DNA of 64,000 nt from assembly GCA_037043235.1 (NCBI GenBank), contig JAWRVZ010000041.1:2221001-2285000 (forward strand), in the 5' to 3' direction. Within the stretch, counting starts at the first letter, position 1. Each line of letters starts with the position of its first letter. A program made the translations under genes and the position numbers. Shown piece by piece: positions 1 to 14,100 of this stretch. The notes beneath the pieces were generated by a model that made no database searches, was not told where the DNA came from, and saw only the letters and a list, made by a program, of their open reading frames with translations. Source of the stretch: Rhodeus uyekii. Taxonomy: Eukaryota > Chordata > Actinopteri > Cypriniformes > Acheilognathidae.

Positions 1-270
1 AAAAATCCTGAGAAAATGAATGAATGAATCATGGTTTCCACAAAAATATTAAGCAGCACAACGGTTTTCAACATTGATAATAATAAGAAATGTTTCTTAA
101 GCATCAAATCAGCAAATGAGAATGATTTCTGATGGATCATGTGACACTGAAGACTGGAGTAATGATGCTGAACATTACACTTTGCCATCACACAAACAAA
201 TTACTTTTTTAACTATATTTAAATAGAAAACAGTTTATTTTAAATTGTAATAATATTTCACAACATTGCT
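1..270. mobile_element. Fragment of the GGGGTCAG family
   Basis: Contains ggatcatgtgacactgaaga at about 135-155 and the characteristic cattgctgttttttattaaa near 263. It is cut off by the window edge. Confidence 0.5.
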
Positions 271-1763
271 GTTTTTTATTAAATAAATGTAGGCCTGGTG
301 GGCATAAGATGTCTTGCAAAGTCATAAACATATATATACCAACCCTAAACGTTTGATATCATAAATAAGAAGAAACAGTTTAAACAAATTTCAAGGTTTA
401 CACAGAATTTTGGGAATGTTCCTTTGCCCATAAACCATAAGGCAGATTAGTTTTTAGTTATTTTAAATACTGTATATAATTTTGACATTTTCTTTAACTG
501 TATATATTGTCTTATAAAAATGTAAATATAATTTCAGTATTTGCCCAAATTTTATGAGGTAAATTCCACAGTTTTTAGATTGTTTTGATGTAAACTTTAA
601 TCTATTGTCCTTTAAAATATATTATTTTTTAGCATATTTGGTAAGACAACTAATACAGTTAACTAATAACACGTTTCTACATTACAGTGCAATGTGATGC
701 TCTCTCTCTGAACAGACAGTTTGTCAGCCTGAAAAGACACTCAGGAGAGAGTGTGTGTCCTAAAAACACTCTGCTCATATCATGCCCATCTGTCCACCTG
801 GCACCAGCCTCTGAAATGCCTTTGGTTGCTAATTCCCTGGGTTTACTCTCCAGCTAAACTTGCCGAAGACAGCTGGTGGCATACTAAAGGGCTGTGAACT
901 GAATTTGGAAATGTTCTGTTTGAAAGAAATCACAATATTAGCAGTGAAAATCAACGGGCACTCTAGATCAACGCTGTCCACGGTGCTGAAACGGCACTAT
1001 CCCCTGCACTGAAAATGCACTGTCCATGGTCCTGAAATCAAAGAACAAACTCTGTATCAGAAATAAAGCAGTGCAGGTACAGCATGATTAGTCAGCGCAC
1101 TTGTTACGGGAGCTTTCGAATCAAGCTGCCCATAATAACGCAATAAAAAGGGGAGGATTCCCGCTGAGGAGGTGGAGTGGTTGTCCTGGTAGTGGGCGAG
1201 CATGAGTGTCGGTAAGGGGCGTGGATGCGCAGTCTGTAGCGTATCTGTCAGTGTGCCTGGTGTAATGCAACAAAGATGATGAGCCTCCACGTTGAGACAT
1301 GGTTAATTAAGGCATAATGCATTCGCTTGGGGAGACAATTTGACAAAAGGTTTCATAACACACAGCATGGGGGGGGGCGTGGTGAGAGAGAGAGAGAGAA
1401 AGAGAGAGAGAAATGTGTTGTGTTGCAGCACGCACTGCACATAGGTAACTATTCACTGCTAGCCTTCAGCAGAACAATTTATAAATAATTTCTGAGCTCT
1501 TTGTTTTTGTACAGTACGGTTTTTGACATTTGCATCGCAGGCAGTTCAAAAGCAATAAATGAGGCAGACAATTGAATCAATGTTTATATATCGTGTGTGC
1601 ATTCTGTGCAGTATGCTATGTGTTCTGGCTGAGCCGTGAGACTGAGTCGTGCTGGGGCCCTGATGTGCACCATTGTCATTCAGACCGCGTTCACACGGAA
1701 ACCCTGCAGGAAGCACCCAGTGCTCCCCCGCATTCTCTCTCTCTCCCTCTGGCTTGCTTTTTG

Positions 1764-1799
1764 CTCTCTCTCTCTCTCACTCTCTCTCTCTCTCTCTCC
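1764..1799 (+). repeat. (TC)n microsatellite
   Basis: TC run with one CA interruption, in a pyrimidine-rich stretch from about 1730 to 1800. Confidence 0.9.
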
Positions 1800-2864
1800 C
1801 CAGCTAGCTCCTCTTCTTATTCGTTCCATCCTTCCACTTCCTCTCTTACTGCACCCATCTAGCCTCAAGTACAGCAAGAAGCAGAGATAATGTATCAGAA
1901 CGCATGCGGAAAGGAAGTCAAGAATCCAAATATGTGTGCGTTTGTTTAGAATGGAAAGACATATAACTCTATAACCACCTGCTCTCGCCCTAAATATACA
2001 GAGTTAGCAGATGGTGTTTTGACTGAGCATAGCGTGAAGCATGATAACCCTTACATCCACACACAAGCATGCAGTGCGGATTGGATCTACCGGTAATATG
2101 AAAGCTGACAATTTATTGTTATAAAACAAAAAGGACGAGATGGTGCATTTTGCGTTCGCCCTATGCCCTTGTTCCTACCAAAAAAGTAATGGATAAATGA
2201 ATCATAGGAGTTGGAATGATATGCTGTGCCACTAGTAATGTTGATGTTGTTTTATATCACTTTTCAGATGCACTTTTTTACCCATGTCATTTTAAAATGA
2301 CTGAAATAAGTCAAACAGCATGTAGAACACATGAGAATGCACAGAAAATCATCACCTGCCAAGAACCCATGAGTCTCTGAGCAATAAAGAGCGCATATGT
2401 GGAGACGGAGGGGGGGCTACTATATTTAAACCAGGCTAGCGAGAGCAATAGATTCATCCTCAGCTTATCTCGGTGTATGGCAGCAGGAGGTGTGTGTAGC
2501 CCCTTTACAGGCTGTCTCAAGAGGTTAGAATATGCTCGAGAACTCACTTACTCTACTGCTGTGTGACTGCAACACATTAGAAAGCACCTCGCTCACCTAC
2601 AGCAAGAACAAATGCCCCAGCTTGAAGGTGTCATTCAAAGGAATCAGATGTGACAAGACTACACTTGTGGCAATAGATGCTGTCATTATAATCCCAGAAA
2701 CAAGTTGCTCTTATGAAGTCTTGGAGGAAGAGTTAGAGAAATAGTTTTAGTCAAACTTCACTCCACCCCACTGCCAGGAGAGATCTGGGTTTAAAAGACA
2801 ATGCAACAATACAGTGAACTGCATGAATTGGATTCCATTAGAAAATAAACTATAAAACCAAGTA

Positions 2865-3757
2865 CAGTGGAACCCGGTTATGTCGACGGCCTCTGGGGCA
2901 AAAAAGCGTCAAGATAACCAAGAATCGAGATAACCAAAAGCCAATATGGCGATTTATTTGATGAAGCGATCAGAATGCTATAAAAATGTACATACAATGT
3001 ATATATTTGCTAACAACAAAAGGCATATGTGCACCAACTAACAGCAGAGATATACCAGTATACAATAAAAAACACCTTCAATTCTCGATACAAACCTTTA
3101 ATTATATTCTCCAACATTACAAACACAATTTCGCTCACAGCGTAAATACAGTCACAACACACACAAACACATTCGCTCATAACACAGTCATTTCACTCAG
3201 ACACAGTTCTGAATAGTATTGCACACGCGGTTACTATGGTTTCTTTACAAACTCTAAAATGCTTTGTTGCTTTTTGCCTTTAACGGTCTGCTTGAAAACA
3301 AATGCTTATATCAGTAACGACGTCTTTGTCGATGTCAACGTAATCTGGGAATTCCTGGACAGTGAAGGCGAACTCCTGTGCCTCTTCCCAGATAGCATCT
3401 GTAAAGCTTGATTTTTCCGCGATTTCTTCTGCAGCTGGACTGCACTGTGCCGCAAGAGTGAGTGAAGCATCATTGGAGTGAGCAACTATACGGACTGATG
3501 CACGTGCAACACGAACTCAGCGCATGCGCAGTGAACTCGGTACTATCATTAGTCACGGGGATCGAGATAACCACGTGAAGAGGCGAATTTGTCCCTCTTT
3601 TGTGCTTGAGATATCAGAGTTTGGCGACAAAAAAAGAGTCGACATAACCGAAAAGAAAATGCTAAGACAAATAGGGAGTTTGGCGGTTCCGCTTCAAAAA
3701 CGTCGACATAACAGGGTTGGGTGAGATAACCGAGGTCGAGATAAGTGGGTTCCACTG
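2865..3757. mobile_element. Tigger/pogo-like non-autonomous DNA transposon, copy 1
   Basis: Terminal inverted repeats read CAGTGGAACCC at the left end and the reverse complement GGGTTCCACTG at the right end. The element is flanked by TA on both sides (2863-2864 and 3758-3759), the target duplication of Tc1/mariner/pogo elements. Subterminal stretches are also inverted copies of each other (gtcgacataacc-type words). No transposase is recognisable. Copy 2 is at 16.2 kb in the opposite orientation. Confidence 0.8.
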
Positions 3758-4909
3758 TAGTATCTGCAAACAAATCATTTTTTAAATAAATATATGCACA
3801 ATTATTTTTTACAAACTGGATTAAAAATGAACTACTATATTAAATTAATAAAAAATAGTATATATTTGTATATATGTTTGTGTCTAGTTGCATACACCTG
3901 TGTCCAGCAATCTGCACTCGAGTTAAGGCTGAGTCAGTCTTGAGTTCTGTCCAGAAAATGATTCTATATTCAATGATTCATAAACCTAAATAATTCATAG
4001 CAGCCATGCATATTATCCCAGCTCTCATTATTATACTTTGATCTGTTTAACTCTCTGCAGCATCTCCAAGTGTAAGTATGAGTGTGTGGATGTGTTTTCC
4101 TAATACAGCTCTGGGAGACTTTTGTTGTTTTTCTCTTACATTAACCCTCACTCTCCAACTCACTATTTTTCTTTCTTTAATTCAATCCGACTGTGAAATG
4201 TACACACACATACACATCACCACAAACTTGCCAATGCATTATCCAGAATTATATCTATGCACTGATGCACACTGGCCTGTGTTCAATTGGTTAATATTTC
4301 ATTAGACAATACATTAAGTACCAAGGTGCTTCAGTACAAAGGAAGGTTCTGCTCTATATACTCCCAAATGATCAGAAATGATCTCTCTGACCTAGAAAAC
4401 AACTCTTGTTTTACATATTTGACGGACTGTAGCGAACATGAAGATGACTGATCAAAAGTACTTTAACTCTCGGGCAACAGGAACAAAGAATAAATATCTA
4501 CAATGCATAGCGATAACATAAACAAGACCTTACAAAGATGAGACAATGAAGCAGGCTTAAATGTGGTAAAGCAGATGGCAGGTGATGACCAGGGAGGATC
4601 ATGGGACTTGTAGTCCTGGGGTGACAGGTGAAGTGTGACAACATACTGATGTTGATGTTGTTTCAAACCTGTATGCCTTTCTTTTTTTATATGGAACACA
4701 AAATAAGAAACTTTAAGAAAGTATCTTCTTCATATATTTATTTCATATATTCTGTTGTAGGTTTTTAATAGCATGAGAGTGAATAAAAAAAGTGACTAAA
4801 GGATGATGATTTGTAGTTTTAGAAAGATTCCTTATAGACACACATATTATTATTACTCATACAAATTTCCATATTTACTCAAATATTCTTATAATCAAAA
4901 AGTTATATC

Positions 4910-5075
4910 TGTTAATATTATTTAATGGACTTGAGTTAATATGAACTAACAATGAACAGCTGTAATTTTATTAACTAACGTTAATAAAGGTTACTTAATA
5001 TATAAAAAATGGATTTCTCATTGTTAGTTGATGCATTAATGCAACTGATGAAATTGTATGTTACTGTATATTAGT
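4910..5075. repeat. Dispersed cyprinid repeat, AACTAACAATGAAC family
   Basis: Contains atatgaactaacaatgaaca, taactaacgttaataaaggt and tgttagttgatgcattaatg, which is a common fish repeat pattern. A second copy lies at 6.81-7.0 kb. Confidence 0.45.
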
Positions 5076-5795
5076 GTTTTCCACAAATACATAAACATAC
5101 AAATTAAAAGGGTTGTCTATGTTTATGTACGAAAGAGTTTTGTACATTTTTGGCTGAACTTTTACTCTAACATTGCATTTAAATATTAGAATTAATAAAT
5201 ATGAATTTCATACTTAATTGTGGTTTGTCTTCTCCTTCTTGAATTTGTCACGTGTGTCTCATATCCGTAAAAAATACGGAAAAATACAGCTCTAATTAAT
5301 TTAATTGCAGAACCAAATCATAAAACTTAAGCATAAATAAAACCTCAACCCTATTGTTTTTGCTGGCTTTCAGAAGATAATATTCCAAAATGAAAAGCAA
5401 ATCTAACACATGTAATCTTGTCCTTATCTGCATCTTTTCCATCCAATTCTTAGGCCAATGAGGTTAAGTGGATAGATTCCTCAGAGAAGGGGTGGGGGGT
5501 GAGGGGTAGCAGAAGAGGGAGAGTTTATGAGTGGGGGGGAATTAAGTGACAGTAAGAGGAATGGGAAAGGATGGGAGAAGAGCCACCGTAATTAGGAGAT
5601 TGGTCTTTTTTGGCTGTTCTGTGTGTTTGCAGAGGGACTGAGTGTGTATTAATTGATGAACTGATTGATGAGGGGGGATGGAGGGAGGGAGTGAGAAGTG
5701 GAGAGAGCGAACGGAAGGGTGAGACTGCACTGCTGGCCTCAGCTAATGGCCTAAGACTGTTGTAGAGTAAGCAGTCTACTGAAGAGGATCAGCAC

Positions 5796-5797
<2 letters not shown>

Positions 5798-5832
<35 letters not shown>
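5798..5832 (+). repeat. (CA)n microsatellite
   Basis: Uninterrupted CA run of about 17 units. Confidence 0.95.
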
Positions 5833-5836
<4 letters not shown>

Positions 5837-6431
5837 AACACACTGAGTGTTTGCACACACTATATCTAAACAGAGACATAGACAATATAAATACATATGC
5901 ATTTAAGCTTAGTTTGCATAGTCAAGAATCAAGAGTCACCGGAGAGGCCGCATCAGCCACAGTGACTCAACTTCTTGCTGCGATAATGGCCCTTCTCACT
6001 CTGACAGCATTCAGGATGTTTGAAATGATCCTTGAGTCACTGGGACAGACTGAGCAGTGACCAATGAGCTTACTCTCTCACTGAAGTACTGATGAGATCA
6101 ATTTCCTGATTGGATGTGGCACTGATATTGATTGGCAATTCAACGCAATGCTTCAGTTTTAACAGTAAAAGAGTGTGTGGTAAGATGCAGGTAGCTAAAG
6201 ATTTAATACTTGAAAACTGTTTTACGTTAAACAACTGACAGTAAAATCCAGTGATGCAAACCACTCAACTTTTTTAAATCAAATTTATTGTTTTGAATTG
6301 AAACGCATGTGTATTTGAATTGAATATGCTATTATTTACATAATTTGTGTAATTCATAACTCAATGTAATGAGAAAAGAAACATTTTGCACTTTCAACAT
6401 ATTAAACATCTGAATAAGAGTGCAAATTGTA

Positions 6432-6700
6432 AAATTAGTTCACCCAATAAGGAAAATTCTGTTGTTAATTACTCACCCTCGGGTCGTTACTAACCAGTAA
6501 GACTTTCTTTCATCTTCAGAACATAAATGAAGATCTTTTTGATGAAATCTGAGAGCTTTTTGTGACAACTATGTGACTAACATTTTAAGTCCATAACGAG
6601 ATCGTAAAACTAATCCATATGAATTGAGCAGTTTGGTCCAAATTTTCTGAAGAGACACAATCGCTTTATATGATGAACAGATTGAATTTAGTTTATTTTA
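6432..6700. mobile_element. Partial copy of an AGTTCACCC-type MITE
   Basis: Contains aaattagttcacccaataag and attactcaccctcgggtcgt followed by ttctttcatcttcagaacat, the typical order for this repeat group. No coding capacity. Confidence 0.45.
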
Positions 6701-6809
6701 TTAACATATAAACATTAATCAGCGAACATAAACAGATGCTCAAACGAAGCTGCTTGACGTACGAGAACAAACCTCATCGCGCTTATTGCATCCCAGTTCA
6801 GTTTATAAC

Positions 6810-7003
6810 AATATGCTAATAGTTTACAATAATGTCTCATTAGTAGACATGCATTAACATATAATGAGCAATACATTCGTTACAGCATGTATTCATCTTT
6901 GTTAACAACTGTTGACTGCTAGCTCATGTCCATTAAATAATATGAGCAAGTGCAACTTTTTGTTTAATAATGTATTACTATTAGTAACTAATATTAATAA
7001 ATG
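6810..7003. repeat. Second copy of the AACTAACAATGAAC repeat (diverged)
   Basis: Reads taatgagcaatacattcgtt, then tgttaacaactgttgactgc and ttactattagtaactaatat, diverged from the copy at 4.9 kb. Confidence 0.35.
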
Positions 7004-9789
7004 ACTTCATTTTATGAAGTGTTACGACAACTATTGTTTTCACTGTATTTGCACTGGATTTACATTGACGCATTGAAACTGAACGTGGCAATCAATGACA
7101 AGGAATTAGAAAAAAAACAACAGAGGCATGAACATGAATGCAGTCATCCATTCGGTCACCCCTTTTTATTCTTAATCGGTCAAGATATGGCTAGTTAACT
7201 AGGCACTGCAAGCAGATGTCGTAACTACACCATCTGGATCCAAAAATTATATTTCCTTTCATAGTCATTCAAAACTAGCCATGTATTTTTGCAAGCAAAC
7301 TATAGTTAACCTTTCATTATACAGTTATCAGCAATATTTAACAATGTATCAAAACCGAGATTACATAAATACAATTCATGCGGTTCAAAAGAACAGATGA
7401 AAAAGTAGACTAAAAAGACAGAAAGGGAAAATGAAAAGAGCATATTAGATGCAGGAAATGATGTTAAAAGCAGGTGTGACCTGAGGTGGATGGGAAATTA
7501 TGAGTAAGCAGGACAGAAGGTGAATGAGTCTGGCCAAAAGCGTTGTGACCACGTCAGCCCATCGATCCCTCCTTCCATTTCTCCATCCCTCCTCTCTCCA
7601 TCCTTCCTTCTTTCCATCCATCCATGCATCTAGCCAGTGTGCTGAGCGCTTGATTTTTTCCCTGCTACTGCAAATGGCAAATCAGCCCTGATTCATCACT
7701 GAGGGCCTTTCAATTAAAGTGAAAACACTTGGCGAGAGAGAGTGGGAGGAGTCAAAAGATCTGAGTTAGAGAGAAATGGAAAGAGAGGGGAAGAGAAAGA
7801 GAAGGAAGCATATTTCCTGTGTGTGCATTGCATGAGTGATATGTATAGCAAGACACTGCATTAAGAACAGTCTTGTGTTTGCAAACCGTTTTATTTCAGG
7901 GTGAGAGAGACAGAAAGGGTATGTGTGCCAGGTAAAGTGTGTGTTTATGCATATGAGCATATGTTTGTCTTGTACAGAAGACTACAAGACTGATGATGAT
8001 AACCACACACATAAATCAGCTTATAAATTGCACTACTACTGACTCACCCCTTCTATGTGTCCCACTTAAGGAAGGAAATATGGGTTTGGAAGCTGGAGTA
8101 AGTTATGACATATTTTTATGTTATTTTGGGGTGAACTTTTCAATTAGCATTTGCTTTGGTTTCTATTGCTTTGATATCCTTTTTTTTCTGTGCGTGTGTG
8201 TGCATTTGCCATCTGCACTCTGCTGCATCTCATTTCCACTCTTTCCGTTAGGACAGCGTAAATCACACTCTCTGAGCGTTTCATTGAGAAAAGAGCCGAG
8301 CTGAAACTGGCAGCCAGCCAATCAGGGAGAGTGACCCTGAGAAGACATGTGAGCGATGGGACGCATGGCTACTCAGACAGGCTGGAGCACTTAACGGTGA
8401 TGCTAGTCAGAACAGAACACTGGTGACATGGTGGCTTCTGGGAATACGGTGCATACTGTATATAAACCCTGATGCATTTCACTGAACACAAACCTAAGAG
8501 ATGAGGTTTCGGTTTACTTAATTGATGAGATAATAGTCTAGAATTAAAGAGGAAAGGAAAAGGTGAAAATGACCAAAATGGTGCTTCTGAAAAATGACAG
8601 AAATAAGTAACTGTGGTATTCCACAAAAATCCTTAAAGGGATATTTTACCCAAAAACGTATGCACCCTCATTTTAATCCAAAATCTCAATGGAAACAAAT
8701 ATGTTTTATTTTTTAGCAAATCCAAAGACAGTAAACGGGGTCCAATGTTGATCCCAACAATATACTTGAAGAAATCTTTGCGAAAATGACATTGTTTGCT
8801 CATCCTGATGTCTTTCGAATGTCCAAAATGCTTTCTTACAATGAAAGTGAATGGTTGACCACAGCTGCTATGCAAGGTTTTCTGTAAATAGCTTTAATTT
8901 CAAGGCAAAATTATGATATGGTTTAAGAGGGCTTTGAATAGAGTGACAGCACATAATCATCATCCATTTTCATTCAATGGAAAACAGCAGCTCAGAAATC
9001 ATGATAAAGATCAAAGATTTGTGTTCCATAGGAGGAAATAAGTTATACAGGTTTGGAACGACATGAAGGTGAACAGCTTATTAAAAAATGTTACTGAAGT
9101 CCTTTCCTAATGGTCGATAAGGTTTTCTCCGCCTATTACTGCTTTCACTACAACTGTACAGTGATCAGAGAGAATTCAGGCACAGTACATGGCAATCATG
9201 CTGATTAAATCCATTCAATCAAACTGATAGACAGAGCCTGTCAAAATGAGTTGTAACACTACTGCTGTAATGATCATCACAATGTTATGTGAGGAGGCTT
9301 CGAGCAAGAGAGTGGGTGAGAGACGAAGCTAGCTAGTGCTTGAGTGTTTCAAGATGGGAGATCCCCTCCGCTCTGGGTGATTACATGGTGTCAAAACAGT
9401 AGGTGGGGCTGCAGAAATCTAACAGCACTGTCCTGCGGTGCCACCATGTGCCTGATATCGGAAAAGCAGGCAAAAATGTATTAATTAGCTTCACCTACTG
9501 TACAGCTCATGGGAGGTAATTTTGAGTTTTTTCATAATTTACCCAGGAAATGTCTAGCTTAATGCTTTGAAATTGATCTCAAACATTGCTTTGTATCTTC
9601 TCAATAGCCATTAACCATGGTAATTAAATTATTGAAAATGTTATTGAAATACAACAATGGCAAAAGTACAGAAATGCTAATGTGAAATTCACAACACGCA
9701 GTGTATATTTTAACGAGTGAAAAAACTAAATGTACTGTGTGAGTTGATAATAAAGTAAGTCACAAAATAAAAAACTACATATATATCTA

Positions 9790-11180
9790 CACTGCTCAAA
9801 AAAAATTGAGGGGACATTTAAATCACACATTGGATCTCAATGAATGGAATGTTCAGTTTGAAAATCTCTATTTATATACACATTCTATAATTTGATAAAA
9901 ACTAAATTATGTAGCAAGTCTGAAAACCAAAATCATTAAGACTATTGAGGGCTGGATTCAAAATCATACCAAAAATCAATGTAAAAAACTGAAGTTACAG
10001 GCTGATCTAACTTGCATGAAGTTCATCGCAGCAACTCATAATGGAAGTCAGTGGTGTGTTTGGCCCCACGTGCCTGTATGCACTCACAACAATGTCTGAG
10101 TATGCTCCTGATGAGATGGCAGATGGTGTCCTGGGGCATGCTCCTCCCAGACCTGTATCAAGACATCAATGAGATCCTGGAAGGCTGTGCTGCTACTTGG
10201 CAGTTTCGGATGCTCTGATACATAATGTCCCAGAGGTTCTCAATTGGATTCAGGTCTAGGGAATGTGAAGGCCAGACAATGCATCAATGCATTCATCTAA
10301 AAACTGCCAACACACTCCATTATCATGCACCAGGGGGAAACCAAAGCCCACCGCACCAGCATAAGGTCTGACAATGGCTCTGAGGATTTCATAACCAAAA
10401 CTTCACCTAACAGCAGTAAGGAAACCACTGGCTAACAAGTGGTCTGTACGATAGATATTCCTCCCCAGAACATTACTGACCCACCACCAAACCAGTCATG
10501 GTGCATGATGTTGCATGCAGCATAACGTTCCCCATGGCATCTCTAGACTCTTTTACAACTGCCACATGTGCTCAGTGTGAACCTGTGAAGAGAACTGGGA
10601 GCCAATGGCAGAACTGAATTCTGGTGTTCTCTGGCAAATGCTGAATGGTGCTGAGGTGTGAGCACAGGTCCCAATAGAGGAATTCGGGTCCTTACGAAGT
10701 CTGTTTCTGACAGTTTGGTCAGAAACATGCACACTAATAGCCTGCTGGAGGTCATTTTGTAGGGCTCTGGCAGTGCTCCTGTTCCTCCTCAAACAAAGGA
10801 GCAGATATCATTCTTGCAGCTGGGTTGTTGCCCTTTTCTGTCTCTGTTTTGCTCTCCTTGTATAACGGCCAGTCTCCCAGTATCTCCTCCATGTTCTTGA
10901 AACTGTGTTGCGAGACACCAAACCTCCATGCAAGGGCACATATGGAGGAGCAGGACTGCCTGTGCAACCTGATTGGGTTGCAGGTTCTGCTTCATGCTAC
11001 AGACAGTGACAAGGACCCTAACTAAATACAAAACCAAAGACAAATCAGTCAGGAAGAACAAGCAGAGAACTGTTGTTGTTTTTTTGCACCAACGCAGGAG
11101 AAACTTGTTCACAATCATTTACACTTATTAATTGGACAGAATGATATCCCTGAAGTTTAACTGAAGTTTAATTGGTTCAA
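9790..11180 (-). mobile_element. Decayed Tc1-like transposon
   Basis: The left end (actgctcaaaaaaaattgag) matches the inverted-repeat style of cyprinid Tc1 elements. On the minus strand, overlapping frames at 10543-10792 encode RRNRSTARALQNDLQQAISV and HVSDQTVRNRLRKDPN, the DNA-binding part of a Tc1 transposase. A further piece on the minus strand follows in another frame (LTPQHHSAFAREHQNSVLP). At least one frameshift separates them, and the right terminal repeat is poorly preserved, so the element is inactive. Confidence 0.75.
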
Positions 11181-14100
11181 AATTCTGTGATGAACAGGAA
11201 GTTCAAAAGAGCATTTAATGTAAATTAAATAATATAAAATTGAATAATATTTTTGGAACAATGTACATGTCTTTACTGTAAGTTTTATTTACCAAAAAAA
11301 TTGTATATAAATAATATTTTTCTCTCATAACATTTTTGTCTGGTTAATATCCATCTAATAAATATATATCCAAATACACACACAAACACATCCCATTGTT
11401 CATAGGTTAAAGTGCAGTTGAATATTTTGCCCAGGAGAGGGCAGTAACTCACATTATGGAAAGGCACCACAGCTAGTTCTTGAAGCTAAATCTTGAAGTA
11501 AATCTGTCTAATAAATAATTCTTATACTGTAATATATTCAATAAATATCTTTGAATAACTTATGGTTTTGAAGTTAAAGCATACAATCAATTGAAATCAT
11601 ATCTGCTTCTTGTCTTTTGAAATCTGCAAAGATCTAGACAAATCATGACAACAATGATTGAAGTGCAATGGAAAGCAATAGATCAATCTCTGAATATGAG
11701 AGGGAAGTGCAGCACTGTCATAAAGAAATTACTCATGGCATAATATCCGTTGAGAATATTGCTGTGAGTGTGAGTCTCCCAGCACGTCTTTTCCTGAATT
11801 AAACTCCCTTTGTCTGACTTGCTTAATGACAGTGCACATTTTTCAGTAAGAACTGCACAATAGCATGTAACACATCCTTATATGACAATGGCAGTTCTTA
11901 GATGACAATGGCTGTCTGCAGATTATTTGATACCTTAAAATATGCAATTTCAGTTTGGAGTGACGTGGAAGTGTTTGAAATAAAAAGTATACAGAGTATC
12001 TGTTTTATGTGAAAATAGACGTGTACATGCACTGTAAATAAAACTCATATTTACCTTCAGCACACACACCATAAAACATAATCATGCGTGTATTGTGTCA
12101 TATTTGTTATTAGACTGGGAGAAAAGGAAGTCTGAATGGGTGTGAACAAGTGTCAGACGGTCCAGCCCCTCCCAGAGCAGATTTTAGCTGACCCTGCTGT
12201 GACCTTTGGGCCAGCAGCAGATGGAATGGGCTCACTGGCTGCATTAGCATCTAAATGGCTCAGAGAAACAACAGAGGACAGAGGATAAAATAAGGTGAGT
12301 TCTGCCCTACAGACATGAATAACATGAGATACACAGAAGGACACAAAAACATAGGTAGAACTGGATGTTTTGTTTTCACAATTGAGTAAACTACAAAAGA
12401 TGAATTACACAATAACATATTTTTGAAGAACATTTTGAGAAAAGATTTTGTCAACATTTTGCAAAGATTCTTATGGGAGCACAAAACATTTTAGATTCGG
12501 TTTTATGTCACTTACAATGTAAGCCTGACACATTATTTTTACTTGGAATCATATATAATATAATATAATAATAACTATAATAAAATAGACCCACAAGATA
12601 AACTTTAATGTTGTGAAAATGTTTAATATTTATATAATTATTTATAATATAAAGAATATATAACCCCACAAACCCTCAGTTTGTCTATAATTATGACTCT
12701 CCAGTTTCTCCTTACCACACCAAAAAATAATTAAAATTAAAATTTAATTTATATTTCTATAAGCATAAAATTTTCCTTTATTTAGAATTAAAATGCACAA
12801 CTATTGTGATTATTTAAAATATTTAAATAATTTTAATATAAAGATTAAATCGAATAACAACAGTCAGAGAGTTGATCAATAATCACGACGCAGATCAATC
12901 AAATCTCTTCTTTTGATTTCTGCCGAAGAAGGAGAGATCAATATGAGGGTTGAATAAACGATGACAGAATTTATATATATATATATCCTTTACAACGGAA
13001 CTTCTGATTATGGTGATATTCAATGATATTTAGTTAATTCAGTTTGATGCAAGAAGACTGCTTCCTTTCTCACAAACACACACACCCCAAACTCACCTCT
13101 GAGATATCATAGAGGAAGACAGTATGGCACAAATGCATAATTGAGATGCAGGAGGTGCAGTCTCAGGCTGGGAGAACACTGTGGTTTGACAGGATCCCGG
13201 GCTCAATAAACTGTGCCTGAAAACCAGACAGTGTGCTGGTTTATGACACAGATGCCCAAATTGACGTAATGCATTTGCGCACTACTCGGACCCAGCCAAG
13301 TAATTATATAGAGTAATGAATTTAATGCAGATACATAGTTGTATGAAAACTGCTGAGGTGTATTTGAAAGTTCAATAATAACAAGGAACACGTTACGAAT
13401 TACGATTTCCCAACCACACCAAGAAAGCAATCAATATACACACGCACACAGACATTGGAGAAACTGGGTCCTAAGGGACGCCTCTGTCTGGAACAGGTCT
13501 GCAACGCATGGCAATCGGCCAGATTGATGCAAGATAAAAAGAGGATAAGAAAAGAGAGTTGGAAGGGGAGACCAAATGAAAAAGAAAAGAAGGAGGGAGG
13601 GCAAGATGAAGGCTAAGTTAGACAAGAGAAGGGAAATTGGAAATAACCTAAGAAAAAAGAAAACCAAACAATAACTCAGTGTTTAAGAAGACACATAATG
13701 GTCTTCCCCTTTGTTTTCATTGGTCTTAATGCTCAACCTGTCTCCTGTTTCACTCCTCTCGATTGCTTCATATTTCATTCCTTTACTATCCATTTCAGAA
13801 TTTCCTTAGGCGTTGTTCATCTATTGATCCGTCCATCCTCTCACATGGACTAAATATAGGCTACAATGTTTCTTTGTTCTTTCTCACACTGTTTATCATG
13901 GTGGAAACATTTCATTGACTTCTATTGTTTTCATATGGAGATTATGATATTTTCTATTCACTTTGCCTAACTCCTCCAGAAAGCATGTACTTCCTCTTCC
14001 TTGTACATACATTTGTTCTGCCTTTGCTTGCCAGTCTTAAACTATGCATCATTTTGAATCAAAAATAAAATAGAAATGAAATAATATCTGATTGCTATCA

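Larger units (their letters stand above)
1..2862. other. No gene found
   Basis: AT-rich sequence with a DNA-element fragment at the edge, a short GA run (1386-1410) and a TC tract (1730-1800). The open frames here are low-complexity or unsupported by splice signals. Confidence 0.5.

Noticed and set aside
1572..1890. Two overlapping plus-strand frames rich in Ser and Leu
   Set aside because: They come from the TC-rich tract and have no splice sites or recognisable domains.
10789..11118. Minus-strand frame of 109 codons in the Tc1-like element
   Set aside because: It only partly overlaps transposase-like sequence and is not a host gene.
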